Shown here: one piece after another, positions 44,106 to 54,339 of the stretch
How the letters are laid out: every line of letters begins with the position of its first letter
Numbering within the stretch: position 1 is the first letter of the stretch
Source: Chelatococcus sambhunathii
GTDB lineage: Bacteria; Pseudomonadota; Alphaproteobacteria; Rhizobiales; Methylopilaceae
Assembly: GCA_031316315.1 (NCBI GenBank)
Contig: JADBEO010000019.1
Location: forward strand, 1-64,000
Reading direction: 5' to 3'
DNA length: 64,000 nucleotides
Notes under the pieces: generated by a model
The model's input: only the letters and a program-made list of their open reading frames with translations
Told to the model about the DNA's origin: nothing
Databases searched by the model: none
Program-made: the position numbers and the translations under genes

Positions 44106-45929
44106 ATGGCCCGCCGCAGCCGCGCAGCTGAATCTGGCCGCGACGACGCTCCGCCGTCCCGCTCGCTGAAGCCGCTCGCCGCGCTCCGGCCCTTTGCGCT
44201 GGCGCACAAGGGCCGCGTCGCCGGCGCGTTGGTCGCGCTGACCCTCGCCTCCGCCGCGACGCTTGCGATCCCGGTCGCCGTCCGGCGGCTGATCGACTTC
44301 GGCTTCGCGGCCGAACATCCGGGCATGGTGAACCAGTATTTCGCCGCCATGCTCGCGGTCGTGGGAGTGCTCGCCTTCACCAGCGCCGCCCGCTACTGGT
44401 TCGTGACGACGCTCGGCGAGCGGGTGGTCGCGGACCTGCGCACCGCCGTTTTCCGTCACCTGACCCTGCTGACGCCGGCCTTCTACGACAGCCAGCGTTC
44501 CGGCGAGATCGTCTCCCGGCTCACCGCCGACACGACGCAGATCAAATCCGCTTTCGGCGCGACGGCGAGCCAGGCGCTGCGCAATCTGTTCCTGTTCCTC
44601 GGCGCGTCCGTGATGATGGTCGTGACGAGCCCGAAGCTGTCCGCCTGCGTGCTGATCGCGATTCCCGTGATCGTGCTTCCGCTCGCCGGTTTTGGCCGCT
44701 CGGTGAGGCGTCGCTCCCGTCAGGCGCAGGACACGCTGGCGGACGCCTCGGCGCTCGCCGGCGAGGCGATCGGCGCGATGCGAACCGTCCAGTCCTACAA
44801 CGCGGAAGGCCTCGTCGCCGGGCGCTTCTTCGCCGCCGTCGAGCGCGCCTATCGGTCGGCCGAGAGCTCGATCACCGCCCGCGCGATCCTGACGGCCGTC
44901 GCGATCTTCCTGATCTTCGCGAGCGTCGTCGGCGTGCTGTGGTATGGCGCGAACGCCGTGCTGGCCGGCCAGATGTCGGCGGGCCAGCTCGGCCAGTTCG
45001 TTCTCTACGCAGTGTTCGCGGCGGCGGCGATCGGCGAGCTGTCCAACGTCTGGGGGGAGATCTCGCAGGCCGCGGGCTCGGCGGAACGCCTCGGCGAGCT
45101 GCTGCGGATCGCGCCCGCCGTCGCGAACCCGACCGATCCGACGCCGCTGCCCGAGCCGGCCCGCGGCTCGCTCGCCTTCGAGCATGTCAGCTTCGCCTAT
45201 CCGGGCGGCGAGGCGGCGGCGGTCGAGGATCTGAGCTTCACCGCGTCCCCGGGCGAGACCGTCGCGATCGTCGGACCGTCAGGGGCCGGCAAGAGCACGC
45301 TGTTCCAGCTCGCCTTGCGCTTCTACGATCCTGCTTCCGGGCGCGTCACGCTCGACGGCGTCGACGTCAGGGACGCCTCTCTCGCCGAGGTCCGAGCCCG
45401 GGTCGCCCTGGTCCCGCAGGATCCCGTGCTGTTCGCCGCGAGCGCGCTCGACAACATCGCCTTCGGACTGCCGGAGGCGGAGCGCTCCGAGATCGAGGCG
45501 GCCGCACGCCTCGCCGGCGCCGACCGCTTCATCGCGGCGCTCCCTCAGGGCTACGACACGCCGCTCGGAGAGCGGGGCGTTACCCTCTCCGGCGGTCAGC
45601 GCCAGCGCGTCGCGCTCGCCCGCGCGCTGCTGAAGAGCGCGCCCGTGCTGCTGCTCGACGAGGCCACCTCGGCGCTCGATGCAGAAAGCGAGACGCTGGT
45701 GCAGGAGGCGCTCGCCGCGACCGCCGCCGGCCGCACGACGCTCGTCATCGCGCACCGCCTTGCGACAGTCCTCGCCGCCGACCGCATCCTCGTGATGGAC
45801 GGCGGCCGGATCGTCGAACAGGGATCGCATGCCGAACTCGTCGCGCGCCGCGGCCTTTACGCCCGGCTTGCCGAGCTCCAGTTCGGCGCGGGCGAGCCGG
45901 CCCGGCGGATCGAGGCCGTCGCCGGATAG
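44106..45929 (+). CDS. ABC exporter, fused membrane and ATPase domains
   Basis: A 607-residue half-transporter. A six-helix type IV membrane domain spans about residues 35-320, with [26 protein letters not shown] as the intracellular loop. The ATPase has Walker [15 protein letters not shown]-loop LVPQDPVLF, signature [17 protein letters not shown], Walker [13 protein letters not shown] and the H-loop IAHRLATV. Sequence style is that of MsbA/multidrug or lipid exporters; the substrate is unknown. It works as a homodimer in the inner membrane. Confidence 0.93.
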   Translation: MARRSRAAESGRDDAPPSRSLKPLAALRPFALAHKGRVAGALVALTLASAATLAIPVAVRRLIDFGFAAEHPGMVNQYFAAMLAVVGVLAFTSAARYWFVTTLGERVVADLRTAVFRHLTLLTPAFYDSQRSGEIVSRLTADTTQIKSAFGATASQALRNLFLFLGASVMMVVTSPKLSACVLIAIPVIVLPLAGFGRSVRRRSRQAQDTLADASALAGEAIGAMRTVQSYNAEGLVAGRFFAAVERAYRSAESSITARAILTAVAIFLIFASVVGVLWYGANAVLAGQMSAGQLGQFVLYAVFAAAAIGELSNVWGEISQAAGSAERLGELLRIAPAVANPTDPTPLPEPARGSLAFEHVSFAYPGGEAAAVEDLSFTASPGETVAIVGPSGAGKSTLFQLALRFYDPASGRVTLDGVDVRDASLAEVRARVALVPQDPVLFAASALDNIAFGLPEAERSEIEAAARLAGADRFIAALPQGYDTPLGERGVTLSGGQRQRVALARALLKSAPVLLLDEATSALDAESETLVQEALAATAAGRTTLVIAHRLATVLAADRILVMDGGRIVEQGSHAELVARRGLYARLAELQFGAGEPARRIEAVAG

Positions 45930-45933
45930 AGGG

Positions 45934-46296
45934 TCAGGGATGCCGCCGCCCGCCAGCCGCTGACGAGACGAACTTCTCGATCTCCCGCTGCATGTACGGC
46001 TTGGAGATGAAGGCGGCGTCCCTCAGCGCCTCCGGCCGGTCGTCCGAATTCGACCCGGACACGAAGGCGAAGGGCAACTGGCGCTCCTTCAGCGTCTCGG
46101 CGAGCTCGTAGGACTTGCCGTCGAGGACGTCGATGTCGAGCAAGGCGAGGTCGAAGCCGGCGAGGAGCGCCTTCTTCGCCTGCGCGACCGAGCGGCAGGA
46201 CGTGATGTCGGCGTCCGTCCAGCAGGCTACGATGGTTGCGAGATCGAGGGCGAGGATCGCGTCGTCTTCGAGGATCAGAACACGAAATGGCGCCAT
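45934..46296 (-). CDS. Single-domain response regulator
   Basis: A 120-residue receiver domain. The acidic pair is in LILEDDAILA, the phosphoacceptor aspartate in LALLDIDVLDG, the threonine/serine position in FAFVSGSN and the lysine in AAFISKPYM. No output domain follows. Similar stand-alone receivers in this order act in phosphorelays or pair with HWE kinases. The partner kinase is not nearby. An AT-rich palindrome lies about 100 bases upstream. Confidence 0.9.
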   Translation of the reverse strand: MAPFRVLILEDDAILALDLATIVACWTDADITSCRSVAQAKKALLAGFDLALLDIDVLDGKSYELAETLKERQLPFAFVSGSNSDDRPEALRDAAFISKPYMQREIEKFVSSAAGGRRHP

Positions 46297-46393
46297 GACT
46301 CAGTACTCCGGCGATACGCGACCCGCCGCTTAACGCGCGAGGCGGCCCGGAGTTTCGTAGTTGCCGGATTATGACGCGAAAAAACGAAAATTA

Positions 46394-46409
46394 CTTAATA
46401 GATATTAAG
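46394..46409. promoter_or_regulatory. AT-rich inverted repeat upstream of the response regulator
   Basis: CTTAATA-GA-TATTAAG is a perfect 7-bp inverted repeat in the only strongly AT-rich stretch of this area (46376-46412). It resembles a CtrA site but the TTAA boxes are 6 rather than 7 bases apart. It could be an operator or part of the promoter. Confidence 0.35.
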
Positions 46410-46474
46410 ACTTATGGACGCCAGAAGGGGCCGTGGGGGCCGCCTCCGCGGTCGCGGAGCCGGCCCGTTTGCGT

Positions 46475-47389
46475 TCAGATCACCTTGACGGTCGTCCCGA
46501 CGTTCACGCGCTCGTAGAGATCGATCACATCGTCATTCGTCATGCGGATGCAGCCGGACGAGACCGCGTGCCCGATCGTCCAGGGCTCGTTGGAGCCGTG
46601 GATCCGGTAGAGCGTGTTGCCGAGATAGAGCGCGCGCGCGCCGAGCGGGTTATCGGGCCCGCCTGACATCATCTCGGGCAACTCCGGCCGCCGCGCGCGC
46701 ATCTCGGCCGGCGGGTACCAGTCCGGCCATTCGCGCTTGGCCGAGATCTTGTTGGTTCCCTTCCAGGTGAAGCCTTCCTTGCCGACGCCGACGCCGTAGC
46801 GGATCGCCGTGCCGTCGCCCTGGACGAGGTAGAGGTAGCGCGTGCGGGTGTCGATCACGATGGAGTTCGCGGGCTCGGAGCCGCTGTAGCGCACTGTCGT
46901 GCGCGCGAACTTCGGGTCGACGGTCCGGCGGCCTTCGCTCGCGCCGAGCGCGGAGGGCGGTCCGGCCAGGCGCCGCGGCGCGCTCCGGATCTCCGGATCG
47001 ATCGACTCATACTCGTATTCGCGGTCGCTGTAGTAGCGACGCCCGCGGCCATAGGTCCGCGGCTCGACCTCGTACTCGTAGTCCTCGGCCGAGCGATAGC
47101 GGCGCACGGTCGGCGCCCTGCGCGGCAGAGCTCGGCGGTCCTGATAGTAGGCGCCGCCCTCGTCGTCGAAGAGATCGTCCGCATAGGCGCGCCGCCCGTA
47201 GCGCCGCGGAGCGCCGTAGTCCTCGTCGACATAACGTTCGTAGGTCTGCGCGGCCTGAGGCAGCGCCTCCCGCGGCGCCGCGATCTCCGAAGGCGCGGCG
47301 AGCGGCTGCGCGGACGTCGGAACGCCGCCGAGCCCGAGCGCGAGCGCGCCGCCCGCGAGCGCCAATGCAAAAGCACGGACCAATCTCAC
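46475..47389 (-). CDS. L,D-transpeptidase (YkuD domain)
   Basis: A 304-residue cell-wall enzyme. A signal peptide (AFALALAGGALALGLGG) is followed by a low-complexity tyrosine-, arginine- and aspartate-rich region (about residues 45-140), then the YkuD domain with SIVIDTRTRYLYLVQGDG, IHGSNEPWTIGHAVSSGCIRM (catalytic H and C) and DLYERVNVGTTVKV. It cross-links peptidoglycan or attaches outer-membrane proteins. GTG 47389 is chosen for the AGGAG 8 bases upstream and the signal peptide. Confidence 0.92.
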   Translation of the reverse strand: MRLVRAFALALAGGALALGLGGVPTSAQPLAAPSEIAAPREALPQAAQTYERYVDEDYGAPRRYGRRAYADDLFDDEGGAYYQDRRALPRRAPTVRRYRSAEDYEYEVEPRTYGRGRRYYSDREYEYESIDPEIRSAPRRLAGPPSALGASEGRRTVDPKFARTTVRYSGSEPANSIVIDTRTRYLYLVQGDGTAIRYGVGVGKEGFTWKGTNKISAKREWPDWYPPAEMRARRPELPEMMSGGPDNPLGARALYLGNTLYRIHGSNEPWTIGHAVSSGCIRMTNDDVIDLYERVNVGTTVKVI

Positions 47390-47564
47390 TTCAGGAACTC
47401 CTCGACCCCCGCGACGGGCTCCGGTCGGGAGCCGTCTGGCCGGCGTTAACGCACTGACGCTGCGAAGGTTCGCCCGCGTCTCTGTCCACAAGAGGGCGCA
47501 AATGCGCCCGCCATCACGGTTAGGCGATTTCGCCGCCGCTGTCGCCATCATGCACCGGCGAAGG

Positions 47565-47936
47565 TTAGCGTCGTTCTTCCGGCGTCGTCTCGATGACGAC
47601 GTGCTGAGGATAGAAGGCGAGACGCCCCGCGATCCCGGCGACCGCCGGATAGGGACGCTCATAGCTCCAGACGGCGTCTTTGATCAAAGCGCTGCCCACG
47701 CGAAGGCCGAAATAGCTCGCCTCGCCCTTGTAGGGGCAGCTCGTTCTCAGAGCGCTCGGCTCGAGCAGATCCATCTCCGCGTCGCCGCGCGGCAGGTACA
47801 GGACGGGCGGATAGGCCGCTTCGCGCAGCTCCAGCGCGTCACGCGTCGATACGAGGACGGTCTCGCCAACCTTGACGACGACGCGGCCGGCGACCGGCCG
47901 GATCGTGATGGGATGATTTTCGTCGGGTGTGCGCAT
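47565..47936 (-). CDS. DUF427 domain protein
   Basis: A 123-residue single-domain protein. VKVGETVLVSTRDALELREAAYPPVLYLPRGDAEM, TSCPYKGEASYFGL and AVWSYERPYPAVAGIAGRLAFYP match DUF427 (PF04248) end to end. The conserved cysteine and lysine in TSCPYKG are present. Function is unknown. Confidence 0.9.
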   Translation of the reverse strand: MRTPDENHPITIRPVAGRVVVKVGETVLVSTRDALELREAAYPPVLYLPRGDAEMDLLEPSALRTSCPYKGEASYFGLRVGSALIKDAVWSYERPYPAVAGIAGRLAFYPQHVVIETTPEERR

Positions 47937-48077
47937 GCCTCGCCGCCGGTTTCCAGGCGTCCTCGCTCACTCATGTAGATCGCCGCGCGACGCGCTAAAG
48001 ATCGCTTTTGACGATCATCGGCCCATATGACGCGGATGGGCTCGCGGCGGACGCCGCATTCTGGAAGTCGGCCGGAG

Positions 48078-48626
48078 ATGACGGACCTTATCGTCAGAGA
48101 AGCGAGGGACGAGGACGCGGGCGCGCTCGCGGCGCTCGTGCGCGCAGTGTCGCAGGATCAGCCGGACGGCGCGGTCGAGGCGGCGGAACGACCCTCGCTC
48201 GATCAGCCGGCTGCGTCCTTCGCCGAACGAGACGGCCGGCTGTGGCTGCTGATGAGCCAGGACGAGGCGGTCGGCGCCCTCGGCGTCTATCGCGGCGCGC
48301 GGCCCAAGGAGTTCGATCTGGCGCTCATCGGACTGGACCGAGAACAGCGCGGTCTCGGCCTCGCCGCGGCTCTGCTCGCTGGCGCGGAGGCTTTCGCGGC
48401 GGCCTCGGGCGGGGCGGCGCTCGGCGTGTGGGTCGACACGCGCCTTTCCGACGCGATCGACTTTCTCCAGCGGCAAGGGTTCGTCAGGGAGCCCGGCCTC
48501 AAGGGCCGCCACGAGGGTTCGGACGCGGTGGAGATCAGGTTCTCACGGCCGATCGGCGCCGGCTCGGCCGACGGCGACCCGGTCAGCCGACAGCCTTCCG
48601 AAGCTCACCGAGACGCCGCCGTGTGA
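48078..48626 (+). CDS. GNAT-family N-acetyltransferase
   Basis: A 182-residue acetyltransferase: IVREARDEDAGALAALVRAV at the N-terminus, FDLALIGLDREQRGLGLAAALLAGAEAFAA as the acetyl-CoA-binding motif, and GVWVDTRLSDAIDFLQRQGFVRE near the end. ATG 48078 follows GCCGGAG. The C-terminus overlaps the convergent MarR gene by 44 bases, so the last 15 residues may be non-conserved. The substrate is unknown. Confidence 0.85.
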   Translation: MTDLIVREARDEDAGALAALVRAVSQDQPDGAVEAAERPSLDQPAASFAERDGRLWLLMSQDEAVGALGVYRGARPKEFDLALIGLDREQRGLGLAAALLAGAEAFAAASGGAALGVWVDTRLSDAIDFLQRQGFVREPGLKGRHEGSDAVEIRFSRPIGAGSADGDPVSRQPSEAHRDAAV

Positions 48627-49020
48627 CCTGCCAGGAGCCGTAGCCCAGCCGCTCCTCGATTTCGCTTTGCGCCTGCCGCCAGAGCGGAAGCGCCGCCTCC
48701 AGAGCCTCGATGCCCTCTTTCGTGAGCAGCGGGCGCTGCCGGCCGTTCATGCCCTTCTCGGGCGCGACCAGCCCTTCCTTGCGCAGGAGTTGGAGGTTGC
48801 GGACCAGCGTCGTCCGCTCGATGTCGATCAGCTCGGCAAGATCGGTGATCGACGCCGCTTCTCCCGCTTCGATCGCCGCGAGCAACACGAACTGCGTGCT
48901 CTTCAATCCGGAGGAACGCAGCGCTTCGTCGTAAAAGCGCGTCACCGCGCGCGAAGCCATCCGGATGTGCGAGCAGGCGCACATGTTGTGGATGTCGATC
49001 ATTTCCTCGCGCGACGCCAT
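48583..49020 (-). CDS. MarR-family transcriptional regulator
   Basis: A 145-residue winged-helix regulator. DIHNMCACSHIRMASRAVTRFYDEALRSSGLK is the dimer helix with a C-A-C pair that could be redox-active. SITDLAELIDIERTTLVRNLQLLRKEGLV is the DNA-binding helix, and GRQRPLLTKEGIEAL the wing. ATG 49020 gives the family start; the frame is open 41 codons further upstream. A palindrome at 49126-49141 is a candidate operator shared with the divergent hydrolase. Confidence 0.88.
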   Translation of the reverse strand: MASREEMIDIHNMCACSHIRMASRAVTRFYDEALRSSGLKSTQFVLLAAIEAGEAASITDLAELIDIERTTLVRNLQLLRKEGLVAPEKGMNGRQRPLLTKEGIEALEAALPLWRQAQSEIEERLGYGSWQVTRRRLGELRKAVG

Positions 49021-49125
49021 GAGACCGAGGATCGTCAAGACATCGCGGGGAATCAAGGGAACAGAGGTCGCGTTCGGCCTGTTGACGCACTTATTCGATT
49101 GCGCCGCGCACGATCCCAACGCGGC

Positions 49126-49141
49126 GTTGCTGCATTGCAAC
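49126..49141. promoter_or_regulatory. Candidate MarR operator
   Basis: GTTGC-TGCATT-GCAAC, a 5+6+5 inverted repeat between the divergent MarR and hydrolase starts (106 and 95 bases away), has the size and symmetry of MarR-type operators. Confidence 0.35.
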
Positions 49142-49235
49142 AACTTGATCCCCCGGAGCGTCGCGCGACATGGAGCGGGAGCTCGACGCCCGTGGCGCTT
49201 ACGACAATCGAAAGGATTGCGATAGAAGTTTTTCT

Positions 49236-50210
49236 ATGATCTTTGTCGAGTTATCGGCATGGAGCATTCGCGTGCGCGGGAAGTGGTTCGAGAAGGCGAA
49301 GGCGAGCGGCGCGGAAATCGCTGTCGAGGGCTACGAGTTCGCGCTGAAGCGCGGAGAGCGGACGAGCCGGGATCTGGTGGTCGCGTTTTCCTCGGGGCGT
49401 CGCTTCGCGCTCTACCGGCACGACTTCGGTCGTGACGCGCTCTACGTGGCTGATCCCCAGCTTTGCTACTTCCTGAAGGAGGCAGACGGACTGGCGCGCG
49501 AAATCCTGCGCTTCGTGGAACGGGAGGGCTACGAGCGCGTCATCTTCGCCGGGTCGAGCAAGGGCGGCTTCGGCGCCTTGGCGGTCGCGCGGCTGTGTGC
49601 GCGCCGGCGCCCGGCGCGGACGTTTCACGCCGTCGCGTTCTCGCCGCAGGTGCGGCTGTTCCCGCACAACCCGGCGCTCTACTTCAGCAGCTACCGTCGG
49701 CTTGAGCGCCGCGCCTCCGCCAGGCCCGGCCTGATGCGGGACCTTCGCCGCCACGGCGACGTATCGAACGTCGGCGCGCAGCCCAATCTCGTGGTCGAGA
49801 TCGTCTGCGCCCGCGACTCCGCGATCGACCGGGCTGAGGCCCGCCGCGTCGCGGGTCCCAACGTCTCCCATCGCGTCGTCGCAGGCGCGACCCACGGCAC
49901 GGCTTTTCACTTCATGTGCCATGGTATGGACCGCGCGGAGATTCGTGAGCGGATCCTGCGCGCCTACCGTCGCTCCGGGGATGCGGATCTGCGCCAAACC
50001 CGTCCGAGCGACCTGCGCGCCATGGTGGAGGAGGTCGCGCGGTCGGCGGTGAAGGAGCCGTCTCTCAACAATCTGTTCGAGGATGTCCTCTCGCGCAGGC
50101 CTGCGCCGACCACCCGCCGCGGGCGCCTGCTCGCGTCGGCCCGGCGATGGCTCGACGCGCTTGCGGTCTCCGCAGAAAAAACCCGGTCCCTCGCCCTCGG
50201 CCAATCTTGA
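49236..50210 (+). CDS. Alpha/beta-hydrolase-like protein of unknown function
   Basis: A 324-residue protein. The elbow is [19 protein letters not shown] (GxSxG form GSSKG), with a possible catalytic histidine in [12 protein letters not shown]. The N-terminus ([15 protein letters not shown]) has no signal peptide, and the last 60 residues are arginine-rich. The GSSKGG elbow occurs in proteins tied to polysaccharide or acyl-glycan loci, which I note only as a possibility. ATG 49236 is at the edge of an AT-rich stretch. It is not in an obvious operon. Confidence 0.6.
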   Translation: MIFVELSAWSIRVRGKWFEKAKASGAEIAVEGYEFALKRGERTSRDLVVAFSSGRRFALYRHDFGRDALYVADPQLCYFLKEADGLAREILRFVEREGYERVIFAGSSKGGFGALAVARLCARRRPARTFHAVAFSPQVRLFPHNPALYFSSYRRLERRASARPGLMRDLRRHGDVSNVGAQPNLVVEIVCARDSAIDRAEARRVAGPNVSHRVVAGATHGTAFHFMCHGMDRAEIRERILRAYRRSGDADLRQTRPSDLRAMVEEVARSAVKEPSLNNLFEDVLSRRPAPTTRRGRLLASARRWLDALAVSAEKTRSLALGQS

Positions 50211-50244
50211 CTCCGCCTGGGGCCGATCGTATCTCGCAGGCGCT

Positions 50245-50271
50245 TTGGCACTCCTGAACAGGGAGTGCTAA
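50245..50271 (+). promoter_or_regulatory. CIRCE element (HrcA operator) of groESL
   Basis: TTGGCACTC-N9-GAGTGCTAA matches the CIRCE consensus TTAGCACTC-N9-GAGTGCTAA with a single mismatch, 77 bases before groES. HrcA should repress the operon here until heat or misfolding stress. Confidence 0.95.
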
Positions 50272-50347
50272 CAGCGGCGGCGGCCCGTCCCGCCGCGGCA
50301 TTTGCAACGCCAGCAAATCAGCGCATCGCGCGAGAGGATTTGACCTT

Positions 50348-50635
50348 ATGAGCTTCCGTCCGCTGCACGACCGCGTGGTCGTCCGCCGCCTCACCGCCGA
50401 AGAGAAGTCCAAGGGCGGCATCATCATCCCGGACACCGCCAAGGAGAAGCCGCAGGAAGGCGAAGTCGTCGCCGTGGGCCCCGGCGCCCGTGACGACGCC
50501 GGCAAGATTGTCGCGCTCGACGTTAAGTCCGGCGACAAGATCCTGTTCGGCAAGTGGTCCGGCACCGAAGTCAAGATCGACGGCGAAGAGCTGCTGATCA
50601 TGAAGGAGTCGGACATCATGGGCGTGATTGTCTGA
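50348..50635 (+). CDS. groES: Co-chaperonin GroES
   Basis: A 95-residue 10-kDa chaperonin: [13 protein letters not shown], the mobile loop [21 protein letters not shown], and [32 protein letters not shown]. It caps the GroEL ring. It is the first gene of the HrcA-controlled operon and is followed after 87 bases by groEL. GAGAGGA precedes the start. Confidence 0.98.
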   Translation: MSFRPLHDRVVVRRLTAEEKSKGGIIIPDTAKEKPQEGEVVAVGPGARDDAGKIVALDVKSGDKILFGKWSGTEVKIDGEELLIMKESDIMGVIV

Positions 50636-50644
50636 TACTCCTGA

Positions 50645-52442
<1,798 letters not shown>

Positions 52443-52466
52443 TCGCTTAGACAGCCAAGTGAAGAG

Positions 52467-52494
52467 GGCCCCGGAGCGATCCGGGGCCTTTTTT
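52467..52494 (+). terminator. Rho-independent terminator of groESL
   Basis: GGCCCCGGA-GCGA-TCCGGGGCC (9-bp stem) followed by TTTTTT. It is also positioned to end the convergent AraC-type gene, whose stop starts at the last T. Confidence 0.92.
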
Positions 52495-53282
52495 CATCGC
52501 CGGACGCCCGTCAGGCTTCGCGACGCCGGCGCGCCGAACGTCCGGCGGAAATCATGGGCGAAGTGCGCCTGATCCGCGAAGCCCGCTTCGTGCGCGGCTG
52601 CGGTGAAGTTCCCGCCGGCGATCACGGCGTCGATCGCGCGCCGCATCCTGAGCCATGCGCGATATCGGCTGAACGACGCGCCGATCTCTTCCGCGAAGAG
52701 GCGGCGCAGGCGAGAGGCCGACAGGTTCGCGATCGGGGCAAGGGCGGAGAGGTCCGGCGCTGCGTCGCTCGCCTGGGCGAGGGCGGCGGCCACCCGCGCG
52801 ATCCGGGGATCGATCGTCCGCCGCGACCGCGCGCCGCCGAAGGCGAGCAGGTCGTCGAGCGCGGCGTCCGTCCAGCCGAGGCTCGCGTCGTCCTCGTAAA
52901 GCGCACGGACCAGCGGGATGATGTTCGAGCGCCCGACCAGCGCTCCGCCGATCTCCTCGGAGTCGGCGAGCAGCGGCGTGAAGACATGGGCGCCGGCCAG
53001 CGTCGGCTCGACATAGAGCACCGCGATCGGCTCGCCCCCGACCTGGAGTTCGTGCACCCTGCCGGCCGGCACCATCGCGGCGTGGCATGACAGCCATTCG
53101 CCGGCGCCGTCGAGCCGGAGCCCGAAAGGCGCGCCGAGGCTCGACAGGAACACGGGCGCGCCGTGCTCGTGCGGGGCGTTGTAGTCGAGCGGACCGACGA
53201 ACAGGGTGCGGCCGGCGTCGAGCCGCCACAGCGGCCTCGGCCCCGCAGCCTCTCCGTACAAGCGCCGCCCAGTCCCGGTCAT
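52494..53282 (-). CDS. AraC-family transcriptional regulator
   Basis: A 262-residue regulator. The N-terminal cupin-like half contains FVGPLDYNAPHEHGAPVFL and FHAAMV-like CHAAMVPAGRVHEL; the C-terminal double helix-turn-helix reads LSASRLRRLFAEEIGASFSRYRAWLRMRRAIDAV and FTAAAHEAGFADQAHFAHDFRRTFGAPASRSL. It is divergent from the metallo-beta-lactamase-fold gene, its likely target, with only 35 bases between the start codons. Confidence 0.88.
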   Translation of the reverse strand: MTGTGRRLYGEAAGPRPLWRLDAGRTLFVGPLDYNAPHEHGAPVFLSSLGAPFGLRLDGAGEWLSCHAAMVPAGRVHELQVGGEPIAVLYVEPTLAGAHVFTPLLADSEEIGGALVGRSNIIPLVRALYEDDASLGWTDAALDDLLAFGGARSRRTIDPRIARVAAALAQASDAAPDLSALAPIANLSASRLRRLFAEEIGASFSRYRAWLRMRRAIDAVIAGGNFTAAAHEAGFADQAHFAHDFRRTFGAPASRSLTGVRR

Positions 53283-53288
53283 CTAGCG

Positions 53289-53309
53289 TCTCCTGGTCTA
53301 TCCAGGAGA
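53289..53309. promoter_or_regulatory. Palindrome supplying both divergent Shine-Dalgarno sequences
   Basis: TCTCCTGG-TCTAT-CCAGGAGA is a perfect 8-bp inverted repeat in the 35-base gap between the AraC-type and MBL-fold genes. Each arm places AGGAGA 6-8 bases before one of the two start codons. Confidence 0.6.
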
Positions 53310-53317
53310 AGACGCCA

Positions 53318-54319
53318 ATGGCGGTTCAAAATCCACCGGTTCTGAGCCGGCGCGCGGCGCTCGCGGGACTTGCGGCGCCGGCCGCGCTGTCGCTAGCCGC
53401 CGTAAGGCCGGCCGGCGCGCGCGCCGCACCCGCGGCGACCGAGCCGCCGCCCTTCCGGCGTTTCGCGCTCGGCCGGCTGACGATCACGGTCGTCTCCGAC
53501 GGCGGCGCCATGGTGGACGGGCCCTGGCCGATCGTGGGCGAGGACCGGCCTCCGGAGGAGGTCGAGCGGCTGATGATCGAGAACCTGCTGCCGCCCAAGC
53601 GTTTTTGGCCCGGATTCAGTCCGATCGTCGTGGACGACGGGACGACCCGGACGCTCATCGACGCGGGCAACGGCGCGGACGGATTTATTCCGAGACCCGC
53701 CGGCGGACGGCTGGTCGAGAACCTCAGGGCCGCGGGCTACGAGCCGTCCGACATCGACCTCGTCGCGCTGACGCACGGCCATGTCGACCATATCGGCGGC
53801 GTCATGGAGGCGGGCGCGCCGGCCTTTCCCAAGGCGCGCTACGCAATGGGGGCTGCCGAGCACGCCTTCTGGTCGGAGCCGGCGAGGCTCGGCGCGGCGG
53901 AAGGGTCGAACGAGTTGAAGTCGGCGCGTCTGTTCGTCCGAACCTTCCCGGCGCTCGCCGACCGCACGACGCTGCTGAAGCCGGGACAGGAGGCGGCCCC
54001 AGGGATCACGGCGCTGGCCGCCTTCGGCCATACGCCCGGCCACCTCGCGTTCCACATCGAAAGCCAGGGCCGGCGGCTGCTCGTCTGGGGCGATTGCGCG
54101 CATCACGACGTCGCCTCGCTCGCCCATCCCGAATGGAGCGCCTTCTTCGACATGGACAAGGAGCAGGGCAAGGCGACCCGGGCCCGGATCTACGATATGG
54201 CTGCGACCGAGCGCCTGCCGGTCCTCGGCTACCACACGTCGTTCCCCTCGATCGGCTTTGTCGCTCGCAGCGGCGCCGGCTTCCGATGGATCCGCGAGAC
54301 CTACCAGCTCGCGGAATGA
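53318..54319 (+). CDS. Secreted metallo-beta-lactamase-fold hydrolase
   Basis: A 333-residue protein with a twin-arginine signal (LSRRAALAGLAAPAALSLAA), suggesting folded, metal-loaded export. The zinc motif is LTHGHVDHIGG (H-x-H-x-D-H). A further histidine lies in FGHTPGHLAF, the bridging aspartate in WGDCAHHDV and the last histidine in LGYHTSFP. Substrate is unknown; related enzymes are lactonases and quorum-quenching hydrolases. Its regulator is probably the divergent AraC-type protein. Confidence 0.9.
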   Translation: MAVQNPPVLSRRAALAGLAAPAALSLAAVRPAGARAAPAATEPPPFRRFALGRLTITVVSDGGAMVDGPWPIVGEDRPPEEVERLMIENLLPPKRFWPGFSPIVVDDGTTRTLIDAGNGADGFIPRPAGGRLVENLRAAGYEPSDIDLVALTHGHVDHIGGVMEAGAPAFPKARYAMGAAEHAFWSEPARLGAAEGSNELKSARLFVRTFPALADRTTLLKPGQEAAPGITALAAFGHTPGHLAFHIESQGRRLLVWGDCAHHDVASLAHPEWSAFFDMDKEQGKATRARIYDMAATERLPVLGYHTSFPSIGFVARSGAGFRWIRETYQLAE

Positions 54320-54339
54320 CACGCGGGCATGGGGCCCTG

